Source: Mesorhizobium loti (lineage in GTDB: Bacteria; Pseudomonadota; Alphaproteobacteria; Rhizobiales; Rhizobiaceae). Taken from it: 64,000 bases of DNA. Shown here one piece after another: positions 17,891-26,391 of the stretch (position 1 is its first letter; each line of letters starts with the position of its first letter). The stretch spans positions 68,865 to 132,864 of the forward strand of contig NZ_PJRO01000005.1 of assembly GCF_002858745.1 (NCBI RefSeq), given 5' to 3'. Below the pieces are notes generated by a model. The model had not been told where the DNA came from. It searched no databases and saw only the letters and a list, made by a program, of their open reading frames with translations. Made by a program: the position numbers and the translations under genes.

Positions 17891-18496
17891 TTGAAGAAGG
17901 ATTGGTATGAATGCTTCAGTCAGTTGGAGCAGAAGGAACGAGAAGGTATCGACTTTCGCCGGCTAGCGCTCGAACGCGGTTCTGCGCTCGCGGTTGTTGC
18001 CCCTCATGGTGGTGAAATCGAGCCCCATACCTCGATCATCGCGAGGACGATCGCAGGCGAGAAACTCTCCTTGTATCTTTTCGAGGGTCTAAGGCCGCAT
18101 CGCGACCATTGCGAGCTGCACATCACCTCGGAAAACTTCGATGAGCCGTCGGTCGCACCAATAGTGTCGGGCGCGGATACTGTCCTCGGCGTCCACGGTC
18201 GGGCAGATGACGGTGACGGTGAAACAACCTGGGTTGGCGGCCTCGACTTTCAACGACGTGACGGAATTGTAACCGCACTCCTCAAAGCGGGTTTCTCCGC
18301 CGAGATCCGGCAGCCGGGCCAATTACTCGCCGGTACCGCACCGAACAACATTTGCAATCGAGGAAAGACACGAGCCGGGATACAGTTAGAAATTCCGCGA
18401 TCTCTGAGAGATCAGCTTGCCGGCGATGCCGAGAAACTGTCGATCTTTGCCAATGCGGTTGGCGTGGGGATGGCAACCAAAGATGTTTCCACCTAG
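17891..18496 (+). CDS. Poly-gamma-glutamate hydrolase family protein (DUF867/PghP-like)
   Basis: 201 aa from a TTG start. The family motif APHGGEIEPHTSIIARTIAG is at about 37-56; candidate zinc ligands are His39, Glu43, His77 (ELHITSENFDEP) and His102 (LGVHGR), and the C-terminal IQLEIPRSLRDQL is also conserved. Characterised relatives include the phage enzyme PghP, a zinc peptidase that cleaves gamma-linked polyglutamate; relatives are common in phages and mobile regions. I prefer TTG 17891 over ATG 17783 because GGAGGGGG precedes it at good spacing, and the resulting length fits the ~200-aa family. Lower GC than its neighbours, consistent with transfer. Confidence 0.8.
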   Translation: MKKDWYECFSQLEQKEREGIDFRRLALERGSALAVVAPHGGEIEPHTSIIARTIAGEKLSLYLFEGLRPHRDHCELHITSENFDEPSVAPIVSGADTVLGVHGRADDGDGETTWVGGLDFQRRDGIVTALLKAGFSAEIRQPGQLLAGTAPNNICNRGKTRAGIQLEIPRSLRDQLAGDAEKLSIFANAVGVGMATKDVST

Positions 18497-18612
18497 GCTA
18501 GCCGACGACTCGAATTATTCAGACAATCATCTGCTTGTGCTTATTTCATACAATAGTGGGAAAGACGGCAGTTTGAGGCTACGCATAAGGTTTCCGAAGA
18601 TTCAGTCTTGCT

Positions 18613-21600
18613 ATGTACTGGACGCTGATGTCGCTTCTCGCTGCTACACAAATTCCGAAGCCTTCAGACGAGCAGGCCTTTGAACGTGCATCGATCGTTC
18701 TTTGGCGCGGTCTTCTGAGCGACCCAAATGTCCAGCGCAATGGCCGTCGGGGACAACGTCAGAATGGCGTCGACCTCTTCGGACTTCGCGACCGCGACCC
18801 TGAGCGTCACGTGGGAATCCAGTGCAAGCTGAAAGGTGATGGCCATGCCCTCACAGAGGATGAGGTTCGTGACGAGGTCAAAAAGGCGCTGACGTTCAAG
18901 CCCCGGCTCAAAGAATACTTCGTCATCACGACCGCCCCTGATGATGTTGCGATGCAAGAGTTGGCACGCGAGTTGACGGCCGAACTCAACAAAGCTGGTA
19001 CGCCATTGCTTGTCTACGTTTGGGGGTGGAATACACTTGAGGAAAAGATCACCGAGGATGCGGTGGCAAGAAAGGTCTTCGACCCGAGCTTTGGGCCGTT
19101 TAGCGAGCAAATTCTAGCGGAAACCCAGAAGATTGCCGCCAGCCAGGATCAAAGTCGGATCGAGATTGGCGCCGGCCTCTCGCGTATCGAGGCACAGCTC
19201 GCGGGCGTCGTAGACAGGCTTCCAACGCCACCCGGCGACACGACGATTGTAACAAGCGCGGTTGAGGCTCATCTCGACGCGGAGATCGACAACTACCGGG
19301 AGATAGCAAACAGCGGAAAACCCCGCGTAGCCTTGTCTTTTCTGAATAATCTCCTGTCTCGGGTCGACGCGTCAGCTTCGGGTCGCATCCTCTTCCGAAT
19401 CAAGGCCAATATTGGCTCGTGCTTGTTTGCTCTCGGTGAGGACCAAGAGGCGGCCGCGATGTTGTCGGAAGCCTACGATCACGCGCCGAACGAACCCAAG
19501 GCGATCGCCAACAAGGCATTTTCCCTTCTTCTGCAGGGGCACTGGCAGGAGCTCCTCGCATTTGGCAGGGAAGCGCTACAGGCAGATCCGACGAACGAAG
19601 GACTCGCGGGGTACTTAGTTCAAGCGGCCGGCTTGGACAATTCGATCGATGAACCGCTTGAGCTTGTGCCTGAAGGTCTAAGAGGAACGGCAGCGGTGGG
19701 GATCGGTCGGGTCGATTTCATCCGCCGACGTCGATCGCCAGTCGAATGGTGGGAATTCGCGCGCGAGGTTGCCGCTGCACATCCAACGAATCCGCATGCA
19801 ATTCAATTCGCCGCCGAGGCGGATATAGATGAGGCAATCACGAGCGAGAGATTCCAACGAACTAGGCGTCTAGAGACTGGGGAGCGAAAGCGCCTGGAGA
19901 ACGCTTCCGCGGCCCTGATCGGCCTATGGGAAAAAGCGAGAGCCAGCGAAGGCGTCCTGCGTGATGAGGATGCTGCTTTGTGCAGTAATATTGTCGTCGG
20001 CCTTCATGCACTGGGTAACCTCCCACGCGCTGTGGAAATTGCGCGCCAGGGTCTCTCGCTCGCTCCAGACAACGTCGCGATCATCACGCGGGCCGCGATG
20101 ATCGCGATCGACAGCGATGACGACAACTGGGTCGAGGAACTGCTCCCGAAGATGCCAGAGGGCCCGGACGCAACCGTCCTTGCCTTTCGACATTATTCCG
20201 CGCGAAATAATTGGAGCGAGCTCGCCCGCCTCTACCCGGCGCAAGCTGAGCAAGTTCCCGAAGTTGAACGGCTCGTCATAGCAGCGGCGGCTAGGCTCGC
20301 GGCGATCAAAATCGGTCATGCCGACGCCAAGCATGAGCAAATCGAGGAGGTGGAGCGCGACGTAGCCGCCGATGCCCGCGCCAGCATCGTGGTTGCCGAT
20401 TTCGCACGCATGGAGGGGTTCGACGACATAGCCGACGCGGCGTTTCAGACTGCATTGAAGCAAATCGACGACAATACCCACATCGCAAGCCGGATAACGG
20501 TGGCCATCCATGCCGCCCGCCGGAGTGACTGGTCAGTGGTCGCCGATCTGCTCGACGGTCACATAGCAGAAGATCACGACAGTAACGAGCTTCGTACATT
20601 GGCACGGGCCTTTGTCAATGACACCCCAATCCGTCAGCGGGCACTTCGCTTTTTCGCCCGCCTCGCTCCGGTCATTCGCGAGCTCCCATTCTTTTTGCAC
20701 GCGGAAGGACTGCTGCATTTTAACCATGGGGATCTCCCACTAGCCGAGAAGATCCTGCGAAAGGCGGTCGACGGGCAGCCCGAACTCGACAACTATCTCG
20801 CGCTAATTTCGGTGCTGCGTCGAAGCCAGCGCGTTGATGAGATAAAACCGCTCCTAGATAGCATCGACCTCGCGACTACGAGAGGCACGCCGATACAGAA
20901 AATGCATCTCGCACAGCTGCTGCGCACATCGGGAGAGGGATCGAAAGCGCTCGCCTACGCTTACGATGTCCTCCAATCGGCCAAGAACGACCCGGAGGCG
21001 GCGCTAGGTTATTTCGGGCTCATAATGATCAGCCCAGATGACGGCCTCATCCCTGCCGTGGACACTGTCGGGAAAGATACTTTCGTTCGCCTGGAAGGCG
21101 AACACGGACAAAGCAATTCGTTCCTGATAACGCTAGAGGATGACAGGCCCGCAGAAGGAGTGGTGAGCTTGGCTCACCCGACGGCGGCCGCCGCCTGCGG
21201 GCTGAAAGTCGGCGACACCTTCGATATGCCTGCAGCCTTTGGCGAGAGACGGACGTGGCGCGTCGCTGAGATCAAGCACAAGTTCTTGCATGCTCTCCAC
21301 GACGTCATGGAGAATTTCGAGAAGAGGTTCCCTGACGCCAAGGGATTTTACACCGTCACCATGGTCGACGGCGACATTCAGCCGGCGCTGGACCAGATCC
21401 GTCGGACATCCGAGAATAATCGCAAGCTCGCTGATCTCTACCTCGTCCAGAACTTACCGCTGAACATGGTTGCGGAACGTCTCGGCGGCGACACGATAGG
21501 TTTCGTTGAGTATATCCGCTCCCTCGGCTCCGACATCCGAACTTGCTTCGGCATGGAGGCCGAACGCTTGGCAGCCAAGGCGGTCATCCTTCAGCACAAG

Positions 21601-22632
21601 GCTGCGGGTGCAGTGCTGGATACGTACGCTGCGTGGACGATCGCGAGCATCGACGCTTTCGATGTTTTGAAAGCGATCTTCGGTACGCTCGTGGTACCGC
21701 AATCCGTTATCGATGAACTGCGAATTCTCTTAGACAAACAGGAGAGCACTGGCAGCCCATCGTTGACGGTCGCTTGGCACAATGGCCAATACATCAAGCA
21801 GGAGGATACGCCGGAAGACGTTGCAGCCCGGCGCAGCTTCATCGCCCAACAGCTTTCGAAGATTGAGGCCGCTTGCGAGGTTCGACCAGCAACAGCGCCA
21901 GATGCCCCGTCCGAGCTGGCTTCGCTTATCACCGGGATATTCAATACGCACGTCCTCGATGTGGCATATCTAGCGGCCGAGGGCTACGTGCTGGTTTCAG
22001 ACGACATGCATTTCCGGCAGTGGGCGGAGGCAGTCTCATCAGTGAACGGTGTCTGGCTTCAGAGCGTCTTTGCCTTCGCGCTGGAAGCCGGTGATATTGA
22101 CCAAGCCCGATACGCGAGTTTGCTGGTGAAGCTGGCGTGGCGGCGCCACGGCCACCTAGCGATTGATTCACAAGCGCTTCTGGATGCATTCCACGCTGAC
22201 ACAGCCCCCGACATGCCAGATTTCCATGCGCTTGCGCACTTCATCGGCAACAAAAATGCGGAAATGAAATCTCACCTCAAAGTGATGATGGCCTTTCTAA
22301 ATCAAATCTGGAAATACGAAAATAGCTTCGATCTGAAGAGGATGAAAGCAACTGGGGTACTTCTAGAGAGGCTTATTCGACATACTGGGGTTACCTGGGC
22401 CTTGACCGTCGCTCTAGTTAAAAACAGTGTGGGCGGCCCGCTCCAGCAGTACATAGACAATTGGATCCGAGGGCATTTCCTGTCGGTCAATGATTTCGCT
22501 GCTGCCGAAGCTGAGATTGCTGAGATGACCCGTCGCGTTAAAAGCCGCCGCACGGACGAAGTTGGATCGACTGCAAGCGGTAGGAGTCGTAAAAAAGGTT
22601 GGCCATCGAGCGAGCGAAAGCGGTCCCGGTGA
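18613..22632 (+). CDS. Large multidomain protein: Mrr-like nuclease, TPR-like repeats, GreA-C-like segment, PIN-like nuclease
   Basis: 1339 aa, function unassigned. Residues about 20-140 look like a Mrr-type PD-(D/E)XK nuclease: Glu24, Asp54 (NGVDLFG) and Gln70-x-Lys72 (VGIQCKLKG), followed by YFVITTAP. About 220-820 is a helical TPR-like solenoid (NKAFSLLLQGHWQELLAFGR; GLHALGNLPRAVEIARQGLS; GLLHFNHGDLPLAEKILRKA). About 845-895 resembles the C-terminal fold of GreA/GreB (VVSLAHPTAAAACGLKVGDT then WRVAEIKH). About 1000-1160 looks like a PIN domain with acidic Asp1003 (VLDTYAAW), Glu1035 (PQSVIDEL), Asp1116 and Asp1130-Asp1131 (VLVSDDMHF). The C-terminus is basic. No Walker A motif was found. 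No strong ribosome-binding site; ATG 18628 is an alternative. Two nuclease-like domains on one chain in an insert suggest a defence or RNA/DNA-processing role; this is inference. Confidence 0.75.
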   Translation: MYWTLMSLLAATQIPKPSDEQAFERASIVLWRGLLSDPNVQRNGRRGQRQNGVDLFGLRDRDPERHVGIQCKLKGDGHALTEDEVRDEVKKALTFKPRLKEYFVITTAPDDVAMQELARELTAELNKAGTPLLVYVWGWNTLEEKITEDAVARKVFDPSFGPFSEQILAETQKIAASQDQSRIEIGAGLSRIEAQLAGVVDRLPTPPGDTTIVTSAVEAHLDAEIDNYREIANSGKPRVALSFLNNLLSRVDASASGRILFRIKANIGSCLFALGEDQEAAAMLSEAYDHAPNEPKAIANKAFSLLLQGHWQELLAFGREALQADPTNEGLAGYLVQAAGLDNSIDEPLELVPEGLRGTAAVGIGRVDFIRRRRSPVEWWEFAREVAAAHPTNPHAIQFAAEADIDEAITSERFQRTRRLETGERKRLENASAALIGLWEKARASEGVLRDEDAALCSNIVVGLHALGNLPRAVEIARQGLSLAPDNVAIITRAAMIAIDSDDDNWVEELLPKMPEGPDATVLAFRHYSARNNWSELARLYPAQAEQVPEVERLVIAAAARLAAIKIGHADAKHEQIEEVERDVAADARASIVVADFARMEGFDDIADAAFQTALKQIDDNTHIASRITVAIHAARRSDWSVVADLLDGHIAEDHDSNELRTLARAFVNDTPIRQRALRFFARLAPVIRELPFFLHAEGLLHFNHGDLPLAEKILRKAVDGQPELDNYLALISVLRRSQRVDEIKPLLDSIDLATTRGTPIQKMHLAQLLRTSGEGSKALAYAYDVLQSAKNDPEAALGYFGLIMISPDDGLIPAVDTVGKDTFVRLEGEHGQSNSFLITLEDDRPAEGVVSLAHPTAAAACGLKVGDTFDMPAAFGERRTWRVAEIKHKFLHALHDVMENFEKRFPDAKGFYTVTMVDGDIQPALDQIRRTSENNRKLADLYLVQNLPLNMVAERLGGDTIGFVEYIRSLGSDIRTCFGMEAERLAAKAVILQHKAAGAVLDTYAAWTIASIDAFDVLKAIFGTLVVPQSVIDELRILLDKQESTGSPSLTVAWHNGQYIKQEDTPEDVAARRSFIAQQLSKIEAACEVRPATAPDAPSELASLITGIFNTHVLDVAYLAAEGYVLVSDDMHFRQWAEAVSSVNGVWLQSVFAFALEAGDIDQARYASLLVKLAWRRHGHLAIDSQALLDAFHADTAPDMPDFHALAHFIGNKNAEMKSHLKVMMAFLNQIWKYENSFDLKRMKATGVLLERLIRHTGVTWALTVALVKNSVGGPLQQYIDNWIRGHFLSVNDFAAAEAEIAEMTRRVKSRRTDEVGSTASGRSRKKGWPSSERKRSR

Positions 22633-22888
22633 CTTCTTTAGGTGCAGCATTTCAATTTTTATTGTGAGGAAAGTTCGAACGGCTACTTTTGTCGGAGCAG
22701 ATCTAAAAGCCGCCAGTCCGCTGCCGGCCCCATCTCGGCCATTCCGCGAAAGGGCTGTGAAAGGAAACCGTTCGGCCCGCAGCGCGCCATGAAAGAACGA
22801 TCGGTGTTCAAAAGCCGGCTATCTGTTTGCGTTAGCCGATGGAATGGCGCTATTGCCTTTGCCGATGTCAGGCGCTCCGGAGGGAATC

Positions 22889-23530
22889 ATGCTGGGCTGG
22901 TTCAGGCGGCTGCTGCCGCGCGAAGACCGTTTCTTCGATCTTTTCGAACAGCATTCCAAAACCGTCGTCGGCGGCGCGGAAGCCTTGCAGCAGCTTCTGT
23001 CGGGCAATGATGTCGAGCGCTGGTGCAAGGAGATCGTCGACCTCGAGAACCAGGCCGACGCGATCACCGCCGAGGTCCTTCTGGCGGTGCGCCGCTCCTT
23101 CATCACGCCGTTCGACCGCGGCGACATCAAGGACCTGATCCAGTCGATGGATGACGCCATCGACATGATGCACAAGACCGTCAAGACGGTGAAGCTGTTC
23201 GAAAAGCGCGAATTCGATCCCCTCATGCAGGAGATGGGCGCCGTCATCGTGCAAGCGGCGAAGCTGGTCGCGGAGGCCATACCGCTCTTGAACAAGATCG
23301 GCACGCATGCGACCCAGCTCAATGCCATCGCCGAGCAGGTGATGCGGGTCGAAGGCCGCGCCGACGACCTGCACGAGCAGGGCCTCAAGGATCTGTTCCG
23401 CCGGCACGGCAAGTCCGATCCGATGGCTTACATGATCGGCTCCGAGATCTACGGGCAGCTCGAGAAGGTCGTCGACCGTTTCGAGGACGTCGCCAACGAG
23501 ATCAGCGGCATCGTCATCGAGAACGTCTGA
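22889..23530 (+). CDS. DUF47 family PhoU-like protein, Pit accessory
   Basis: 213 aa, all-helical, PhoU-like (FFDLFEQHSKTVVGGAEALQ; VKTVKLFEKREFDPLMQEMG). Members of this family sit directly before Pit-type phosphate transporters and are thought to regulate them. GGAGGGA precedes the ATG at 22889; the frame is open from 22844 but the extra residues are not conserved in style. Only 5 bp before the pit gene, so the two form an operon. GC returns to the genome norm here, marking the right side of the accessory insert. Confidence 0.92.
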   Translation: MLGWFRRLLPREDRFFDLFEQHSKTVVGGAEALQQLLSGNDVERWCKEIVDLENQADAITAEVLLAVRRSFITPFDRGDIKDLIQSMDDAIDMMHKTVKTVKLFEKREFDPLMQEMGAVIVQAAKLVAEAIPLLNKIGTHATQLNAIAEQVMRVEGRADDLHEQGLKDLFRRHGKSDPMAYMIGSEIYGQLEKVVDRFEDVANEISGIVIENV

Positions 23531-23535
23531 CCGAT

Positions 23536-24537
23536 ATGGATCCGACCATCGCCTTTCCCATACTGGTCGCGCTGATCGGCGTCGCGCTGTTCTTCGATTT
23601 CCTGAACGGCCTGCACGATGCCGCGAACTCGATCGCCACGATCGTCTCGACCCGGGTGCTGCGGCCGCAATACGCCGTACTGTGGGCGGCCTTCTTCAAC
23701 TTCATCGCCTTCACGGTGTTCGGCCTGCATGTGGCGGAGACCATCGGCAAGGGCATCGTCGACGCCGACATCGTCACGCCGGGCGTCATCTTCGCGGCCC
23801 TCACCGGGGCGATCGTCTGGAACATCGTCACCTGGCTCGCCGGCATCCCGTCCAGTTCCTCGCACGCGCTGATCGGCGGGCTGGTCGGCGCCGGTCTCGC
23901 CAAGACCGGCTTCAGCGCCATCGTCTGGAGCGGCCTCCTGAAGACGGTCGCCGCGATCGTGCTGTCGCCGCTCACCGGCTTCGTTCTTGCGCTGCTTCTG
24001 GTGCTGATCGTGTCCTGGGCGTGCGTGCGGCAGACGCCGTTCGCCGTCGACAGCTCCTTTCGGGTGCTGCAGTTCTTCTCGGCCTCGCTCTATTCGCTCG
24101 GCCATGGCGGCAACGATGCGCAGAAGACCATGGGCATCATCGCGGTGCTGCTCTATTCGCAAGGCATGCTGGGCGACACATTCTATGTGCCGTTCTGGGT
24201 GGTCATCACCTGCCAGAGCGCGTTGGCCATCGGCACGCTGTTCGGCGGCTGGCGCATCGTGCACACGATGGGCTCCAAGATCACCCGGCTCAATCCCATG
24301 CAGGGTTTCTGCGCTGAAACCGGCGGCGCCATCACTTTGTTTGCGGCGACGTGGCTCGGCGTGCCGGTCTCGACCACGCACACCATCACCGGCGCGATCA
24401 TCGGCGTGGGGGCTGCCCGCCGCGTCTCGGCCGTGCGCTGGGGCATCGCCGGCAACATCGTCGTCGCCTGGGTGGTGACCTTGCCCGCCACCGCCGCGAT
24501 CGCCGCCCTGACCTACCTGGCGCTCAGCCTGTTCTAG
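23536..24537 (+). CDS. pit: Inorganic phosphate transporter, PitA family
   Basis: 333 aa inner-membrane protein with about ten helices and the two inverted Pit repeats: FDFLNGLHDAANSIATIVST in the first and GGNDAQKTMGIIAVLLYS in the second, the signature GxNDxxxxxG-type motifs. PVSTTHTITGAIIGVGAARR is also characteristic. Low-affinity, proton- or cation-coupled uptake of phosphate (as metal-phosphate in characterised members). Co-transcribed with the DUF47 gene. The symbol is given at family level. Confidence 0.93.
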   Translation: MDPTIAFPILVALIGVALFFDFLNGLHDAANSIATIVSTRVLRPQYAVLWAAFFNFIAFTVFGLHVAETIGKGIVDADIVTPGVIFAALTGAIVWNIVTWLAGIPSSSSHALIGGLVGAGLAKTGFSAIVWSGLLKTVAAIVLSPLTGFVLALLLVLIVSWACVRQTPFAVDSSFRVLQFFSASLYSLGHGGNDAQKTMGIIAVLLYSQGMLGDTFYVPFWVVITCQSALAIGTLFGGWRIVHTMGSKITRLNPMQGFCAETGGAITLFAATWLGVPVSTTHTITGAIIGVGAARRVSAVRWGIAGNIVVAWVVTLPATAAIAALTYLALSLF

Positions 24538-24635
24538 CATACGGTTGCGGATCGAATGGATCGGTCGCTCCGGCGTTATCCCTTCTCCGTTTCCAATCCG
24601 GTTCAGGTAATGCGACCTGCGTTGCCTGCATCGAT

Positions 24636-24873
24636 TTGGTGCGTCCTTCGAGGCTCGCCCGACTGACTTACTGCTACGGTTGCAACGCTCTGCGGGCTCG
24701 CTCCTCAGGATGAGGACCGTTGTGCCGCCACCTTGTTCGAACGTGAATTTTTGGGCGTCTCAGAACCTGGCGCGGTTGTGCAACAGTCCTCATCCTGAGG
24801 TGCTCGCCCGCAGGCGGCTGCGAAGCAAGCGCGACGATGATCAGGCGAGCCTCGAAGGACGCACTGCCAGCGA
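24636..24873. repeat. Dispersed palindromic repeats, inverted pair
   Basis: A forward copy (24640-24722: GGTGCGTCCTTCGAGGCTCG ... CTCAGGATGAGGACCGTTG) faces a reverse copy (24784-24873) whose CCTCATCCTGAGGTGCTCGC and GCGAGCCTCGAAGGACGC arms are separated by extra sequence (about 24810-24848), an interrupted copy. Part of the gene-free stretch 24538-25168. Confidence 0.85.
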
Positions 24874-25012
24874 AGCGGTGATGAAGCGCCCGCGTCCGAC
24901 CGAAAGGGGTAGGGCGGAGAAGAGAATGACAGCCTTTCTTATTGCCGCTGGCAAGCCGTCGGCGCTAGCTGTCATCGTCAGCGCCTGACACTACCGCCTC
25001 ATCGGCAACTTT

Positions 25013-25125
25013 AGCCGTCACGCCAACATCGGAGATTGGCCGAGACGCTCCTCTCTCCGTCATCCTCGGCCTCGGAGGGAGCGAAGCGACCGGAGAGTGT
25101 CGGGGATCCATGCGGGAACGGTGGG
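25013..25125. repeat. Dispersed repeat family B, reverse copy
   Basis: Shares with 6632-6725, in opposite orientation, both the CGCCAAC...GGAGATTGGC block and the CTCCGTCATCCTCGG ... GTGTCGGGGATCCATGC block. Lies just downstream of the DUF930 gene. Confidence 0.75.
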
Positions 25126-25168
25126 GAAGGCGCGCCGTTCCGGGGATGAAGGAGGTTCGTCCCAGCAC

Positions 25169-25558
25169 TCACGGATAGAGGTAATATCTCGACCAGTCGG
25201 CTTTCTCGATCCGATCGCCGATGCGGTACTTGAAATTCAGCACCTCCATGTGGTCAGGTGCTGTCTCGCATTTGAATTTCAGCCGGTACCACTCGCCACG
25301 GCTGCGGAAAGCCGCGCCTTTGCTTTTGATCGAGTCGTCCGTCATTTCCGGCTGGCCGAAAGCGTAGGCGACGACGCGGTCGGCCTTGTAGTGCGGGTCG
25401 TCATGCGTGATCCGGTCAAGTACCTCCGCATCGCAGCGCTGTTCCAGCCGCGTCTGCGGATCGAGCTTCAAAAGCCCGGCTTTCAGGCGGCTGTCGAGGG
25501 CATGGGCCGTTGAACCCGCCGTCAGGAGCGCGAGTGCGGTGAGCAAAGCTGTTCTCAT
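25169..25558 (-). CDS. DUF930 domain-containing exported protein
   Basis: 129 aa. Signal peptide RTALLTALALLTAGSTAHAL, then a conserved-looking mature part (LDPQTRLEQRCDAEVLDRIT; KADRVVAYAF; WYRLKFKCETAPDHMEVLNF) matching the DUF930 family, which is widespread in rhizobia and has no assigned function. The ATG at 25558 begins the signal peptide; an upstream ATG at 25576 adds six residues. Its start region overlaps an open frame belonging to the divergent gene described next. Confidence 0.8.
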   Translation of the reverse strand: MRTALLTALALLTAGSTAHALDSRLKAGLLKLDPQTRLEQRCDAEVLDRITHDDPHYKADRVVAYAFGQPEMTDDSIKSKGAAFRSRGEWYRLKFKCETAPDHMEVLNFKYRIGDRIEKADWSRYYLYP

Positions 25559-25716
25559 GGGCCGGGAAGCCACCATATTTTACGCGGCTAATCAACCCGT
25601 CATGGAAGGCCGCGTGCCGTGCCGACACCCACGGTTGGTACGGGAATGAAGAACCGGAACCGCCCGAACGATCCATTCCGCAAGCATTTCCGGGCCTGCC
25701 GGAGGGCTTCGTTGTT

Positions 25717-26382
25717 TTGCGGTTTTCCGACGGTCCGCTTTGGGTTATCCCCGGAGTTGTTGTTCCCATCGCCCACGACCGAAGGCCGATTGCGCTGAAG
25801 ATGCTGGACTTCATCACCCATTACCATCCGGCACAGGATCCGCCGTTCCGCAATCTCAGCGACGCGCCGGAAGACGCGTTGCCCGCAATCCTCGAAGGGT
25901 TGGCGGCGCGTCGTCTGTCCGGATCGAAAAGGGTCTTCGGGCGCCGTTACATGCCGTTTCGTCGCCAGACCGAGGCCAAGCTGAAGCGGCTCTTCATGGA
26001 AGCCGGCGGCCGCCCGCAACGGGAGGCGCCGCATTACTTCATCCTTGGCGGTTCGGAATGGTTCGCCAACCTCTATCCCGATACGAAGAGTGTGCGGCTG
26101 CCCCTGAGTGCGCTGAACCCGGCCACGACGAGTTTTACCTATCCCGACAGCGCCGTATCCATGCGGCTCGGGCCCGATTTCGGCCTGCCGGTCGATCCCG
26201 TTCGTCCTTACCACGAGAAGGTCTTTCGGCTCGGCGAGCTGGAGGGCGTCTTGGAGCAGTTCGGTCTGCCGAAGGACGAACCGGATGAAGACGCTTACGC
26301 GGACTATCATCTCAAGGAGTTCGAACGGTACATCGAGGTGCAGGTCTGGAGCGACGATCCGGTCGCCGCCTGGCTTTCCTGA
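25717..26382 (+). CDS. Protein of unknown function, N-terminus uncertain
   Basis: 221 aa from a TTG start with GGAGGG ten bases upstream. No domain recognised; features include VPIAHDRRPIALKMLDFITH, RRYMPFRRQTEAKLKRLFME and an acidic C-terminus (PKDEPDEDAYADYHLKEFER). The same frame stays open upstream to at least 25552 and reads plausibly as protein (THGWYGNEEPEPPERSIPQA), yet has no ATG, GTG or TTG. An ATG with good context at 25602 is one base out of frame. Either translation begins at TTG 25717, or a one-base insertion near 25620 split the original N-terminus. It is convergent with the next gene. Confidence 0.6.
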   Translation: MRFSDGPLWVIPGVVVPIAHDRRPIALKMLDFITHYHPAQDPPFRNLSDAPEDALPAILEGLAARRLSGSKRVFGRRYMPFRRQTEAKLKRLFMEAGGRPQREAPHYFILGGSEWFANLYPDTKSVRLPLSALNPATTSFTYPDSAVSMRLGPDFGLPVDPVRPYHEKVFRLGELEGVLEQFGLPKDEPDEDAYADYHLKEFERYIEVQVWSDDPVAAWLS

Positions 26383-26391
26383 GCCCTGGTA

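Noticed and set aside
17583..22888. Integrated prophage or integrative element
   Set aside because: No integrase, structural phage gene, tRNA target or flanking direct repeat was found, so only an accessory insert is claimed.
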